13,661 bases of DNA. Origin: Bacteroidota bacterium. Its GTDB lineage: Bacteria > Bacteroidota > Bacteroidia > Chitinophagales > LD1. The DNA lies in NCBI GenBank assembly GCA_028288545.1, contig JAQBNQ010000474.1:1-13661 (forward strand), read 5' to 3'. This document shows, one piece after another, positions 5,964 through 13,286 of the stretch (position 1 is its first letter; the number at the start of each line of letters is the position of its first letter). Below the pieces are notes generated by a model, which saw only the letters and a list, made by a program, of their open reading frames with translations, ran no database searches and was not told the origin of the DNA. The position numbers and the translations under genes were made by a program.

Positions 5964-7912
5964 AGCCTTTCACACATATATATATGCCTGTACTAATTGC
6001 TTTTATAGCCATTAGCGGCAATACATTTGCAGGTATAATCGGTACTCAAAGGCCGCAGGGGCGCCAGGTTGATTCTACCAGGCGCAATCCAATTTTTACG
6101 TCAAACGACTATCCGGTTCATTATCTTACTGGTGAAGAAAAAAGGAAAGAAGGTGTTGGAAGAGTTAGGGCGACCAGTTCACGGCATTTTACTGTAGCAG
6201 CTAACCTGGCCGACTCTTTTTCAAAAAAGGTCTACGCGTATCTTGATTCTTTTGTTCTTAATAAAAACTTAAGGCAGTATCTGGCCCGTTCAAAAAATAA
6301 TGACAAAATATTTTTTGTAGAACTTCTTGGTGAACGTGCGATTCGTTTTACTGATTTAAACGACTCTACCATTTTGCACATGCACTGGGCAGGCCCCCGC
6401 CTTTTGTTTTATGGTCTTTCGGGCCGCTTATGGACCTATTCACCCAACTCACCTATAGATACAATTCACGAGTTCAGTAACCTTCAAAAAATAGACAGGA
6501 TTTGCAGCGATACCACCGGTAAGCATTTGCTTGTAATTGGCGGGTTTGACAGCAGCCAGTTGATATATCGTAGCGCTAATGGTGGCCGAGACTGGAAATT
6601 GATACCGGTTGTCTATAAGCAAACAAGGTTGTACTCCAGCGACACTGCTTTAGTGATCATTTTTTCATCGTTGGCGATGCTTATCGCTTTTATTGCAACA
6701 TTGGTTTTTCGCCGCAGAAAATTATTGAAAGATTACGATGCACTCAACCTGGCCCCCGCCGAAAGCGAGCTGGCAGTGATGACTGATAATCCCACCGGTG
6801 CAAAGGATATTGATGTACTTGGTTTTAGTGATACTGAAGATGCCATTATTAAACTAATGAAGAACCCCGATACCAAACCGCCAATGACCATTGTGCTTAG
6901 CGGAAGCTGGGGCAGCGGCAAAAGTTCGATGTTGCGGGGCATTCGCGAAAAGCTGGATCCAGAAAGATTTAATACCGTATGGTTTAATGTGTGGCACCTG
7001 CAGGGCGAAACCACGCTGCTGGCCACTTTTGTTGTAACCCTTATGCGCAGCATTAGCGGCGGTTACGGTTTTTGGTTTCGTATCCGTTTGTTTTTAAACC
7101 GCCTGTTTCAACTGAGTCTTTTCAGCCAGTTCAGGTTTTGGCTGGCGTGGGGTTTATTGCTGCCGCTTTTTGTAATGGGCCTCCTAAAATTATTGCAGCC
7201 ATATCTTTTACTGGATAGTGCACTTGATTTTTCAAAAATCCCTGTCATAAAACATTACGCAGGTTTTTATGGCTTTATGGCAACAGAAGCCTTTAAGTGG
7301 AGCGACCCCGACCTGTCTAAATTTTTAACGGCCATACTTGTTGGTGGTGCCGGTGTGCTGGGTGTTTTTCTTTTGCACCAGGACCTTCTTCCAAAAATAG
7401 TATCCTCGTTTGTTGAGCTGATTCCTTTTAACGAACTTAAAATGGACAGCGTAAAACAGGATCCCGGTTTCAGAGATCGCTTTAAGCGCGAGTTTTGGGA
7501 GGTGATAAAAGCCGCTGACCCAAATAAAAAAATTGTGGTGTTTATTGATGATGTGGACCGCGTAACCGGCGACAGGGTTTTAGAGTTGCTGGAAACCATC
7601 AATCTTATTTCCGACACTGCTTCCAAGCCCGATGATTTTTCGGGAGTAGGTTCTAACCTGTTTTTTGTGATTGGTATGGCCAGCGATGAAGTGGCAAAAA
7701 ACCTGGGCGCCCAATTGCGGAAATTAAATGAATCTTCAGAAGAACCGCAGGGCCTTGGCGCAAGTTTTTTAGAAAAGATGGTAGACCTTACCATTGCAGT
7801 TCCATCAGTAAATGATATTGATAGCAAGTCGTTGATACAACTTTCCATACGCAATGCAAATGGCCACAGCAAAAAATCAGATAACAAACCTCAGCTAAAT
7901 GGAGCCTCCTAA
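5960..7912 (+). CDS. KAP-family P-loop NTPase with an extracytoplasmic N-terminal region; KAP domain incomplete
   Basis: This is a 650-residue membrane NTPase. Residues 1-24 look like a signal peptide, though uncleaved anchoring is possible. Residues 25-230 lie outside the membrane and include an Asp-box-like S-A-N-G-G-R-D-W (205-212), as in BNR or beta-propeller repeats. A membrane helix at 231-251 is followed by FRRRK, placing the rest in the cytoplasm. Walker A is GSWGSGKSS (315-323), then comes WFNVWHLQ, typical of KAP NTPases. Two membrane helices (about 395-410 and 458-474) interrupt the P-loop domain, the KAP hallmark. Walker B is VVFIDDVDR (526-534). After SFLEKMVDLTIAVP the protein soon ends, without the expected NPRxxKR-type segment, which appears in the next gene. 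KAP proteins include PifA (phage exclusion) and QatA (defence), but no role can be assigned here. It overlaps its neighbours by 4 and 14 nt. Confidence 0.85.
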   Translation: MKPFTHIYMPVLIAFIAISGNTFAGIIGTQRPQGRQVDSTRRNPIFTSNDYPVHYLTGEEKRKEGVGRVRATSSRHFTVAANLADSFSKKVYAYLDSFVLNKNLRQYLARSKNNDKIFFVELLGERAIRFTDLNDSTILHMHWAGPRLLFYGLSGRLWTYSPNSPIDTIHEFSNLQKIDRICSDTTGKHLLVIGGFDSSQLIYRSANGGRDWKLIPVVYKQTRLYSSDTALVIIFSSLAMLIAFIATLVFRRRKLLKDYDALNLAPAESELAVMTDNPTGAKDIDVLGFSDTEDAIIKLMKNPDTKPPMTIVLSGSWGSGKSSMLRGIREKLDPERFNTVWFNVWHLQGETTLLATFVVTLMRSISGGYGFWFRIRLFLNRLFQLSLFSQFRFWLAWGLLLPLFVMGLLKLLQPYLLLDSALDFSKIPVIKHYAGFYGFMATEAFKWSDPDLSKFLTAILVGGAGVLGVFLLHQDLLPKIVSSFVELIPFNELKMDSVKQDPGFRDRFKREFWEVIKAADPNKKIVVFIDDVDRVTGDRVLELLETINLISDTASKPDDFSGVGSNLFFVIGMASDEVAKNLGAQLRKLNESSEEPQGLGASFLEKMVDLTIAVPSVNDIDSKSLIQLSIRNANGHSKKSDNKPQLNGAS

Positions 7913-8783
7913 AACTACGCGAATGCAGGATGTGAAGGCCACCGCTAAAAGAGCGGGGCAGGCTATCCGTGGCATTATTACCAGCAAACAGGGTTGGGCA
8001 ATTTTGCTTGGGTTTTTGGTCCCTTTCTTTTTTGCGTGGCGCATTAATTTACATACGCAGCAGGTAAAAGCGCAGGTGGATAAGCGAAACAAGTATGTGC
8101 AGGATTCAACCGATTACATAAAAAAGCAACTGCAACTTGCACAGGCCGAAAAGATTCACGTATTGGATTCCATTAAACTGGCAAAAACAAAACCTGCTAT
8201 TAGTTCACCAGCCGCTCAAAGCGTGGTGGCGCAAAATACCAGCCCTGCAAAATCGTTTGCTCCTTTTGTTGCTGTTGACCCTGGTAGAGATAAATATCTT
8301 TCGGAAGAACTTAAACAGCAAAGGGCGCGTGAAAGGCTTTACCTGGAAGGCAATCTCATTTTCTTTTTTATACTGGCCATCAGTTATTTTACCTGGTTCT
8401 ATTTAAGGCAGCGGCAACTTTCGGCAGAGCGCGAGAAAGACCGCGACCCCGATGAGCTGACCAACCTGTTTGATACCTACTCGGAAGAAGTAAAAAGATT
8501 AGGAACTCCTCGCAAGATCAAACGCTTCTCCAGCAAAGTGCGTTTTCAGTACTATGTACTTAATCTCAATCAAAAACTTTCCAAAGATGAGCGCGAACTG
8601 TTTTTTACCACGCTGCTCGCCATCGAAATGAACCGGGGCACTATTCTTAAAGACACCTTCCTCGAATTTATTCCGGGCCTTATGAAATCGAACATCAACC
8701 CCGCTTTCAGTAACCAGCTGGTTCTCGCCGCTAACCCAATCGTACAAAAGGTTTATGCGCTTAACAGGAAGATAATAGTTTAA
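7899..8783 (+). CDS. Two-helix membrane protein carrying a KAP-type C-terminal segment
   Basis: This protein has 294 residues. A basic cytoplasmic N-terminus (1-31) leads to a membrane helix at 32-49. An outer region (50-151) begins with a probable coiled coil (about 50-98) and continues with low-complexity Ser/Ala/Gln sequence. A second membrane helix lies at 152-170, and a cytoplasmic domain at 171-294. That domain holds T203-P-R-K-I-K-R209 followed by helical sequence (FSSKVRFQYYVL), which resembles the NPRxxKR segment near the end of KAP NTPase domains. It therefore probably completes the active site of the upstream protein; this is inference. The ATG at 7899 directly follows an in-frame TAA (7896-7898), so the frame cannot extend upstream. 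ATG 7923 is an alternative start. It overlaps the KAP gene by 14 nt in the +1 frame and is the last gene of the operon. Confidence 0.85.
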   Translation: MEPPKTTRMQDVKATAKRAGQAIRGIITSKQGWAILLGFLVPFFFAWRINLHTQQVKAQVDKRNKYVQDSTDYIKKQLQLAQAEKIHVLDSIKLAKTKPAISSPAAQSVVAQNTSPAKSFAPFVAVDPGRDKYLSEELKQQRARERLYLEGNLIFFFILAISYFTWFYLRQRQLSAEREKDRDPDELTNLFDTYSEEVKRLGTPRKIKRFSSKVRFQYYVLNLNQKLSKDERELFFTTLLAIEMNRGTILKDTFLEFIPGLMKSNINPAFSNQLVLAANPIVQKVYALNRKIIV

Positions 8784-8803
8784 AGGCCGGCTGGATTTGT
8801 ATT

Positions 8804-8838
8804 AAGTCTCCCCCTTCGGGGGAGATTTAGAGGGGGCC
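8804..8838. terminator. 35-bp hairpin repeat, copy 1, between convergent genes
   Basis: TCTCCCCC (8807-8814) and GGGGGAGA (8818-8825) form an 8-bp stem with a TTC loop, flanked by A- and T-rich bases on either side. It lies between the stops of the KAP operon (8783) and the convergent T9SS-protein gene (8841), so it can act as a terminator for both strands. A copy with 32 of 35 matching bases is at 10721-10755, showing it is an interspersed repeat rather than a unique terminator. Confidence 0.7.
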
Positions 8839-8840
8839 GG

Positions 8841-10358
8841 TTATTCCTTCACAAACTTCTGCACCCCAATAATGGCACCATTCCTAATAACCTGCGCATT
8901 ATAAATGCCGGCAGCAAACCGCGAAACATCAATTTTCTGATACCCGCTATACATGGGTAACTTTTGCTCATAAACAACTTGCCCCAGTTCATTTGATATT
9001 TGCAAACCCACCGCTCCTTTGTTCCAATCTGTAAAACCATAATCTACAATCGTATAATCGCTGGCAGGGTTTGGAAATATTTTAATGATTTTTTCTTTGG
9101 AGGCTCTTATTTCACCGGTTAAAGATGAAAGCGTGTCACAAGGGCTGCCCCCAAGCGCTTCAAGTCTATAGTTTGGATAACTTGGTAAACCAAGACCATT
9201 ATTGTATGGTAAAGGGAATCCATAATTTACAAAATCGCAACTATCTCCCTTTTTATCTGGCTGATTAATTACATGCAACCATCGTACACTATTGCCTGCA
9301 CAAACGTATATTTTACCATTTGGCCCTAGTTGAAGTAAAAAATAGGGGGCGGGGAAAGAAGTTGAATCAGGTGGCGCCTGGTAAAAGCCTATTGTATCTA
9401 AGCTGTTCCAAATATTGGTTGCTTGTAAATCCAGTTGAAAAATGTTTTTTGATTGAGCGACGTATAAAAATCGAGAATTGGAGGAAAAAGCCAGTCCATA
9501 CTGCGAAACGCTATCTATTGTTCTGTAAAGGGGAAAATGTATTGGATTACTTAATGTCCCTGAACAACGATCAAAATCGTAAAGATTTACTCCGCTTGGT
9601 CCACCACACCATGCAAATTTTGTTCCGTCAGGTGTAAATGCGGCCTGACCTGCATCTCCCGTAAGGTAATTTGCGCCCATGCATTGAACACCAAAGTCAG
9701 AGGTAGTGTCCGGTTGAACTAATAATTCGTGCAAACAATTGGAAGATGAGCGACTAGTCAAAACCCACCAATCTCGACCGTTAGCGTGTTTGCAGGCCGC
9801 CACATACGAGCCAATACTATCTTGAATGATAGTATTATTTTTAAGAGTCACGGCTCCATGTCCAGAGTCCTGGCTCATATCAACTCTACTTTGATAAACT
9901 CTCCAGGGGAACTCAAAAGGGTATGTATTAAATTGTAGTTCGACATAATAATGGATTATGTTCCAGATTTTTGGATTGTCAGTTGGTAATGCCAGTACTT
10001 CTTGAACCCATAAATAAGCGCCTCCACTGTAATTGTTCCATTCCATACCATCCCCGTAATTTAAGCTATCCCCGTTTTGCATAATCGAATCGCTTGCTGA
10101 ATAAAGCTTTCCTCCATTGGTGTAAAACTGTAAATCGCCATGCACGTCAGAGATCGAAGTTTGGGAAACATCCATATCTACATATCTTCTTTTTGACATC
10201 GTATCGACACTATTGTTCGTAAATACTACGTCCACATTCGGATAAGCGCTGTATCCAATCACCCAATGGTAATCATTCTTTTGCCCACTAGCACCTACAC
10301 CACATCCCAATAAAAAAAGCAGTACTGCAATTCTCATTCCTATTTTAAAATTCATCAT
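8841..10358 (-). CDS. Secreted beta-propeller-like protein with T9SS C-terminal sorting domain
   Basis: This protein of about 505 residues is exported across both membranes and probably attached to or released from the cell surface. An N-terminal signal peptide (hydrophobic IAVLLFLLGCGVGASG) ends near residue 25. Cleavage before QKND by signal peptidase I is likely, but LLGC could instead serve as a lipobox. The middle carries blade-like repeats such as AAFTPDGTKFAWC, LAFSSNSRFLYVAQ and LQLGPNGKIYVCAG, which suggest a beta-propeller; no catalytic motif is recognised. The last 81 residues (IKIFPNPASD to QKFVKE) form a type A T9SS sorting domain. The frame is open to a TTG at 10376, but the ATGs at 10358 and 10355 place the signal peptide correctly; 10358 is used here. 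The ligand or function is unknown. It converges with the KAP operon across a hairpin repeat. Confidence 0.9.
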   Translation of the reverse strand: MMNFKIGMRIAVLLFLLGCGVGASGQKNDYHWVIGYSAYPNVDVVFTNNSVDTMSKRRYVDMDVSQTSISDVHGDLQFYTNGGKLYSASDSIMQNGDSLNYGDGMEWNNYSGGAYLWVQEVLALPTDNPKIWNIIHYYVELQFNTYPFEFPWRVYQSRVDMSQDSGHGAVTLKNNTIIQDSIGSYVAACKHANGRDWWVLTSRSSSNCLHELLVQPDTTSDFGVQCMGANYLTGDAGQAAFTPDGTKFAWCGGPSGVNLYDFDRCSGTLSNPIHFPLYRTIDSVSQYGLAFSSNSRFLYVAQSKNIFQLDLQATNIWNSLDTIGFYQAPPDSTSFPAPYFLLQLGPNGKIYVCAGNSVRWLHVINQPDKKGDSCDFVNYGFPLPYNNGLGLPSYPNYRLEALGGSPCDTLSSLTGEIRASKEKIIKIFPNPASDYTIVDYGFTDWNKGAVGLQISNELGQVVYEQKLPMYSGYQKIDVSRFAAGIYNAQVIRNGAIIGVQKFVKE

Positions 10359-10398
10359 CTGATTTTGAAGGTACAATAAATTACATGCGGGCGCAATT

Positions 10399-10423
10399 GT
10401 AGGGGTAGCCCTCGCGGCTACCC
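10399..10423 (-). repeat. Palindromic repeat, member 1 (inverted orientation)
   Basis: GGGTAGCC (10403-10410), loop CTCGC and GGCTACCC (10416-10423) form an 8-bp stem, with GTAGG immediately to the left (10399-10403). On the minus strand this reads hairpin plus CCTAC tail, the same architecture as the copies at 10516 and 10611 but with a different stem sequence. Confidence 0.75.
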
Positions 10424-10515
10424 TTGTGCCACTAGGCGTAAACCTCGTGCAAATCGCAGGTTTTTTAATGCCGGCTGCCTACTGTTATTGCGCAATTAAC
10501 CACCGGCGCAAAACA

Positions 10516-10541
10516 GGGCACGGGTGAACCGTGCCCCTACG
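10516..10541 (+). repeat. Palindromic repeat, member 2
   Basis: GGGCACGG, loop GTGAA and CCGTGCCC form an 8-bp stem, followed by CTACG. All 26 bases are identical to the copy at 10611-10636. Confidence 0.85.
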
Positions 10542-10610
10542 GTTCGTTTTGTGTATTAATGTCCGGTTACGATGCGACATTGGACGGAATCTGCCATCCG
10601 CATCACAAAA

Positions 10611-10636
10611 GGGCACGGGTGAACCGTGCCCCTACG
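10611..10636 (+). repeat. Palindromic repeat, member 3
   Basis: This is an exact copy of 10516-10541, 95 nt further on and in the same orientation. CACAAAA lies just upstream, while its complement TTTTGTG follows member 2, so the segment between the copies has a partly inverted character. Confidence 0.85.
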
Positions 10637-10720
10637 TAATAATTCTCCCTGAACCTGTATTTTATCCTTCCCTCACAAAAGTTTCTAAATTTGAAAATGA
10701 CTATTGTTAATCGTATTTTA

Positions 10721-10755
10721 AAGTCTCCACCCCCGGGGGAGATTTAGAGGGGGCC
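10721..10755 (+). repeat. 35-bp hairpin repeat, copy 2, abutting the recG start codon
   Basis: This matches 8804-8838 at 32 of 35 bases; the differences fall in the loop and upper stem. Its last base is adjacent to the ATG of recG at 10756. It contains C5 (10730-10734) and two G5 runs (10735-10739 and 10749-10753), so alternative pairings are possible. AGAGGGGG near its 3' end may act as a weak ribosome binding site for recG. Confidence 0.85.
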
Positions 10756-12858
10756 ATGAATTCCCTGCTCCAATCCAAAATTGAATTCCTGAAAGGCGTT
10801 GGCCCGCAACGTGGCGAATTTTTGCGCAAGGAACTGGAGCTACACACGTTTGGCGATGTGATTCGCTATTACCCGTTCCGGTATGTGGACCGTTCGGTGA
10901 TCCAGAAAATTAAAGACATCAATCCTCTTACGCAATACATACAACTGAAAGGGCAGATAACCGGTTTCAGACAAATGGGCGATAAGCGCAATAAAAGGTT
11001 GATGGCCACTTTTAAAGATGAAACAGGCGAGGTGGACCTTATCTGGTTTCAAAGCGTTGACTGGATATTAAAAACACTGAAGCCCAAAACCGAATACATT
11101 GTTTTTGGCAGACCCACAGCCTTTAACGGCGAGTACAATATCCCTCACCCCGAAGTGGAAATTTATACAGATGAAATAAAAGCAGAAGGAAAAGGACTTC
11201 AACCGGTTTATTCCTCCTCCGAAAAAGCAAAAAAGAAGGGACTGGATTCGCGGGGCATTTTGAGACTTGTCAAAACGCTCATTGATCAACTAAAGGAAAA
11301 AGACATTCCCGAGTTTATGCCTGCTGAGATTTTGCAGCGCTTTAAATTGATATCGCGTTACGAGGCGATGGTGAATATTCACTTTCCTAAAAGTGAATTG
11401 TTACTGCACGAAGCTACCCGCAGGTTAAAATTTGAAGAGTTGTTTTTGCTGCAGTTGCAAATGCTGAAGATAAAATCCAACCGCGGTAAAATTTCGAAGG
11501 GATTTATTTTTGAAAAGATTGACAATAAGTTCGACAAGTTCTATAAAGAAAATATGAGCTTCGAATTAACCGGTGCGCAAAAAAGAGTGATCAGGGAAAT
11601 ACGGCGTGATACACTTTCGGGCCGGCAGATGAACCGCTTATTGCAGGGTGATGTGGGCAGCGGCAAAACGGTGGTGGCCTTGCTAACCATGCTAATGGCT
11701 ATTGACAACGGTTTCCAGGCCTGCTTAATGGCGCCCACCGAAATATTGGCCAACCAGCATTACGAAAATATTGCAGAGTCGCTTCGCGGTACGGGGCTGG
11801 AAGTGGCCATGCTTACAGGCAGCGTAAAAGGCAAAGCCCGCAAGTACATTCTCGAAAACCTGGCGGAAGGAAAAATTAATATTGTGATAGGCACCCATGC
11901 TTTAATAGAAGACACGGTTGTTTTTAAAAATATCGGACTGGTGGTAATTGACGAGCAACACCGCTTTGGGGTAGCACAGCGGGCTAAAATGTGGAGCAAG
12001 AATGAAAAACCACCACACATATTGGTAATGACTGCCACTCCCATACCACGCACCCTGGCCATGACCATATACGGCGATCTGGACGTTTCGGTGATAGACG
12101 AATTGCCGCCGGGCCGTAAGTCTATTAAAACTGTTCACCGCTTTGATGCCAGCCGGATGAGGGTGTTTGGATTTTTAAAAGAAGAAATACAGAAAGGCCG
12201 GCAGATATATATTGTGTACCCGCTGATTGAAGAAAGCGAAGCGCTGGACCTTAAACACCTGATGGATGGGTATGAAAGTATTTCGCGGGCTTTTCCTTTG
12301 CCGCAATACAAAATAAGCATAGTACACGGAAGAATGCGCCCCGCAGATAAGGATTTTGAAATGCAGCGTTTTGTAAAAGGCGAAACGCAAATAATGGTAG
12401 CCACCACGGTAATTGAAGTAGGCGTGAACGTGCCCAATGCCTCGGTGATGGTGATTGAAAATGCCGAACGTTTTGGATTGGCACAACTGCATCAACTGCG
12501 CGGTAGAGTTGGGCGCGGGGCAGAACAATCGTATTGTTTATTAATGACCGGCCTTAAACTTTCGAACGAAAGCAAAAGGCGGATTTCGGTAATGTGCCAA
12601 ACCAACGATGGCTTTGTAATTGCAGAAGAAGATTTAAAACTGCGCGGCCCCGGCGATATTGAAGGAACGCGCCAAAGTGGTGGACTTAACCTGCACCTCG
12701 CGGATCTGGTGAACGATGGCAGTATCTTGGAAGCCGCCCGCACCACCGCGCAGGAGTTGCTTGAAGACGATCCTTCGCTTTCACAACCGCATCATCAAAC
12801 CCTGTTAAGGTTTGTGGAAGAAATTTCAAAAGACAATATCTGGAGCAAGATCAGTTAA
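10756..12858 (+). CDS. recG: ATP-dependent DNA helicase RecG
   Basis: RecG is a superfamily 2 DNA translocase that remodels stalled replication forks and branch-migrates Holliday junctions. The 700-residue length is normal for the family (E. coli RecG has 693). An N-terminal wedge/OB region covers roughly residues 1-255. It includes the early helix-hairpin-like LKGVGPQRGEFLRKEL and the OB strand region QLKGQITGF. Helicase motifs follow: GDVGSGKT (298-305, Walker A), the DEQH box (399-402), TATPIPRTLA (motif III), and VATTVIEVGVNVPNA and QLRGRVGR (580-587, motif VI). The C-terminal segment GPGDIEGTRQSG is characteristic of RecG. The ATG at 10756 gives the expected MNSLLQSKIEFLKGVGP start. It is a single-gene unit here, preceded directly by an interspersed hairpin repeat that could influence its expression. 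Confidence 0.97.
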   Translation: MNSLLQSKIEFLKGVGPQRGEFLRKELELHTFGDVIRYYPFRYVDRSVIQKIKDINPLTQYIQLKGQITGFRQMGDKRNKRLMATFKDETGEVDLIWFQSVDWILKTLKPKTEYIVFGRPTAFNGEYNIPHPEVEIYTDEIKAEGKGLQPVYSSSEKAKKKGLDSRGILRLVKTLIDQLKEKDIPEFMPAEILQRFKLISRYEAMVNIHFPKSELLLHEATRRLKFEELFLLQLQMLKIKSNRGKISKGFIFEKIDNKFDKFYKENMSFELTGAQKRVIREIRRDTLSGRQMNRLLQGDVGSGKTVVALLTMLMAIDNGFQACLMAPTEILANQHYENIAESLRGTGLEVAMLTGSVKGKARKYILENLAEGKINIVIGTHALIEDTVVFKNIGLVVIDEQHRFGVAQRAKMWSKNEKPPHILVMTATPIPRTLAMTIYGDLDVSVIDELPPGRKSIKTVHRFDASRMRVFGFLKEEIQKGRQIYIVYPLIEESEALDLKHLMDGYESISRAFPLPQYKISIVHGRMRPADKDFEMQRFVKGETQIMVATTVIEVGVNVPNASVMVIENAERFGLAQLHQLRGRVGRGAEQSYCLLMTGLKLSNESKRRISVMCQTNDGFVIAEEDLKLRGPGDIEGTRQSGGLNLHLADLVNDGSILEAARTTAQELLEDDPSLSQPHHQTLLRFVEEISKDNIWSKIS

Positions 12859-12911
12859 GTTTAAATTCAAGGGTCGAGAGAGAGGGACGAGGGGCAAGGG
12901 TTATTTCAAGT

Positions 12912-13028
12912 GGCTCCGGTAGGAGCTAAATATTGGTAGGTAGCCAATGAACAAAAAAAGTCGCGTCCCGTACGGGACGCAACCTCATTATCTTTTCCGG
13001 CTACCGGTATTTGGTCCCCTACGGGACC
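12912..13028. repeat. Tandem array of five short hairpins
   Basis: In order, the hairpins are: GCTCC-GGTA-GGAGC (12913-12926); ATTGG-N7-CCAAT (12932-12948); the perfect 18-bp palindrome GCGTCCCGTACGGGACGC (12963-12980); CCGG-CTA-CCGG (12997-13007); and GGTCCC-CTAC-GGGACC (13013-13028). Such density in 117 bp is typical of interspersed non-coding repeats in Bacteroidota. It may also serve as the recG terminator. Confidence 0.8.
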
Positions 13029-13037
13029 TTTAACATT

Positions 13038-13076
13038 CAATTATCTTTTTTTCCATATCCCGGAGGCAGAACACTG
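13038..13076 (-). pseudogene. Duplicated 3' fragment of the small lipoprotein gene
   Basis: These 39 bases match 13287-13326 with a one-base deletion in the T run and no other difference. On the minus strand they would encode the lipoprotein's C-terminal VLPPGYGKK, but the deletion shifts the stop codon out of frame. No further homology to the gene is seen on either side, so only this fragment remains. Confidence 0.7.
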
Positions 13077-13142
13077 AAATACAGATGATCATTATGAATG
13101 ATGATAATACAGAGAAACAAATAGGTGAATGATGAGGGTTAA

Positions 13143-13272
13143 GACAAATGTCCTCCGCTGGCGGAGGTGGACTTAATAAATGGCGATGCACCGCCATTTA
13201 TTAAGGACGAAGGTGGGCGGCTCTAATGATAATGACGTGAAAATGATTTTGAAGGGGGCCGACATATTTGTC
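13143..13272. repeat. Inverted-repeat element, possibly MITE-like
   Basis: A 14-bp perfect stem, CTTAATAAATGGCG (13172-13185) with CGCCATTTATTAAG (13192-13205), encloses the loop ATGCAC. A second hairpin, CCTCCGC-TG-GCGGAGG (13152-13167), lies to its left. Related short motifs in inverse orientation, GACAAATGTC (13143-13152) and GACATATTTGTC (13261-13272), may mark the ends. No open reading frame of its own is supported. Confidence 0.55.
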
Positions 13273-13286
13273 AATGCAGAAGACCC

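Larger units (their letters stand above)
10377..10755. other. 379-nt intergenic region filled with palindromic repeats
   Basis: No gene is supported here. The region between the T9SS-protein gene and recG holds three hairpins of one family (10401-10428 inverted, 10516-10541 and 10611-10636) and the second copy of the 35-bp hairpin repeat at its right end. GCGCAATT occurs twice (near 10391 and 10490). It must also contain the promoters of the two flanking divergent genes, but none can be picked out. Confidence 0.7.

Noticed and set aside
7267..7887. A 206-codon minus-strand open frame
   Set aside because: It is opposite the Walker B half of the KAP gene, is Ser/Thr-rich as shadows are, and lacks any recognisable motif.
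8787..8840. Separate small gene between the KAP operon and the T9SS protein
   Set aside because: The gap is only 57 nt and is almost wholly taken up by the hairpin repeat.
12913..13205. CRISPR array
   Set aside because: The hairpins differ from each other in sequence and there are no regular identical repeats with unique spacers, nor cas genes.
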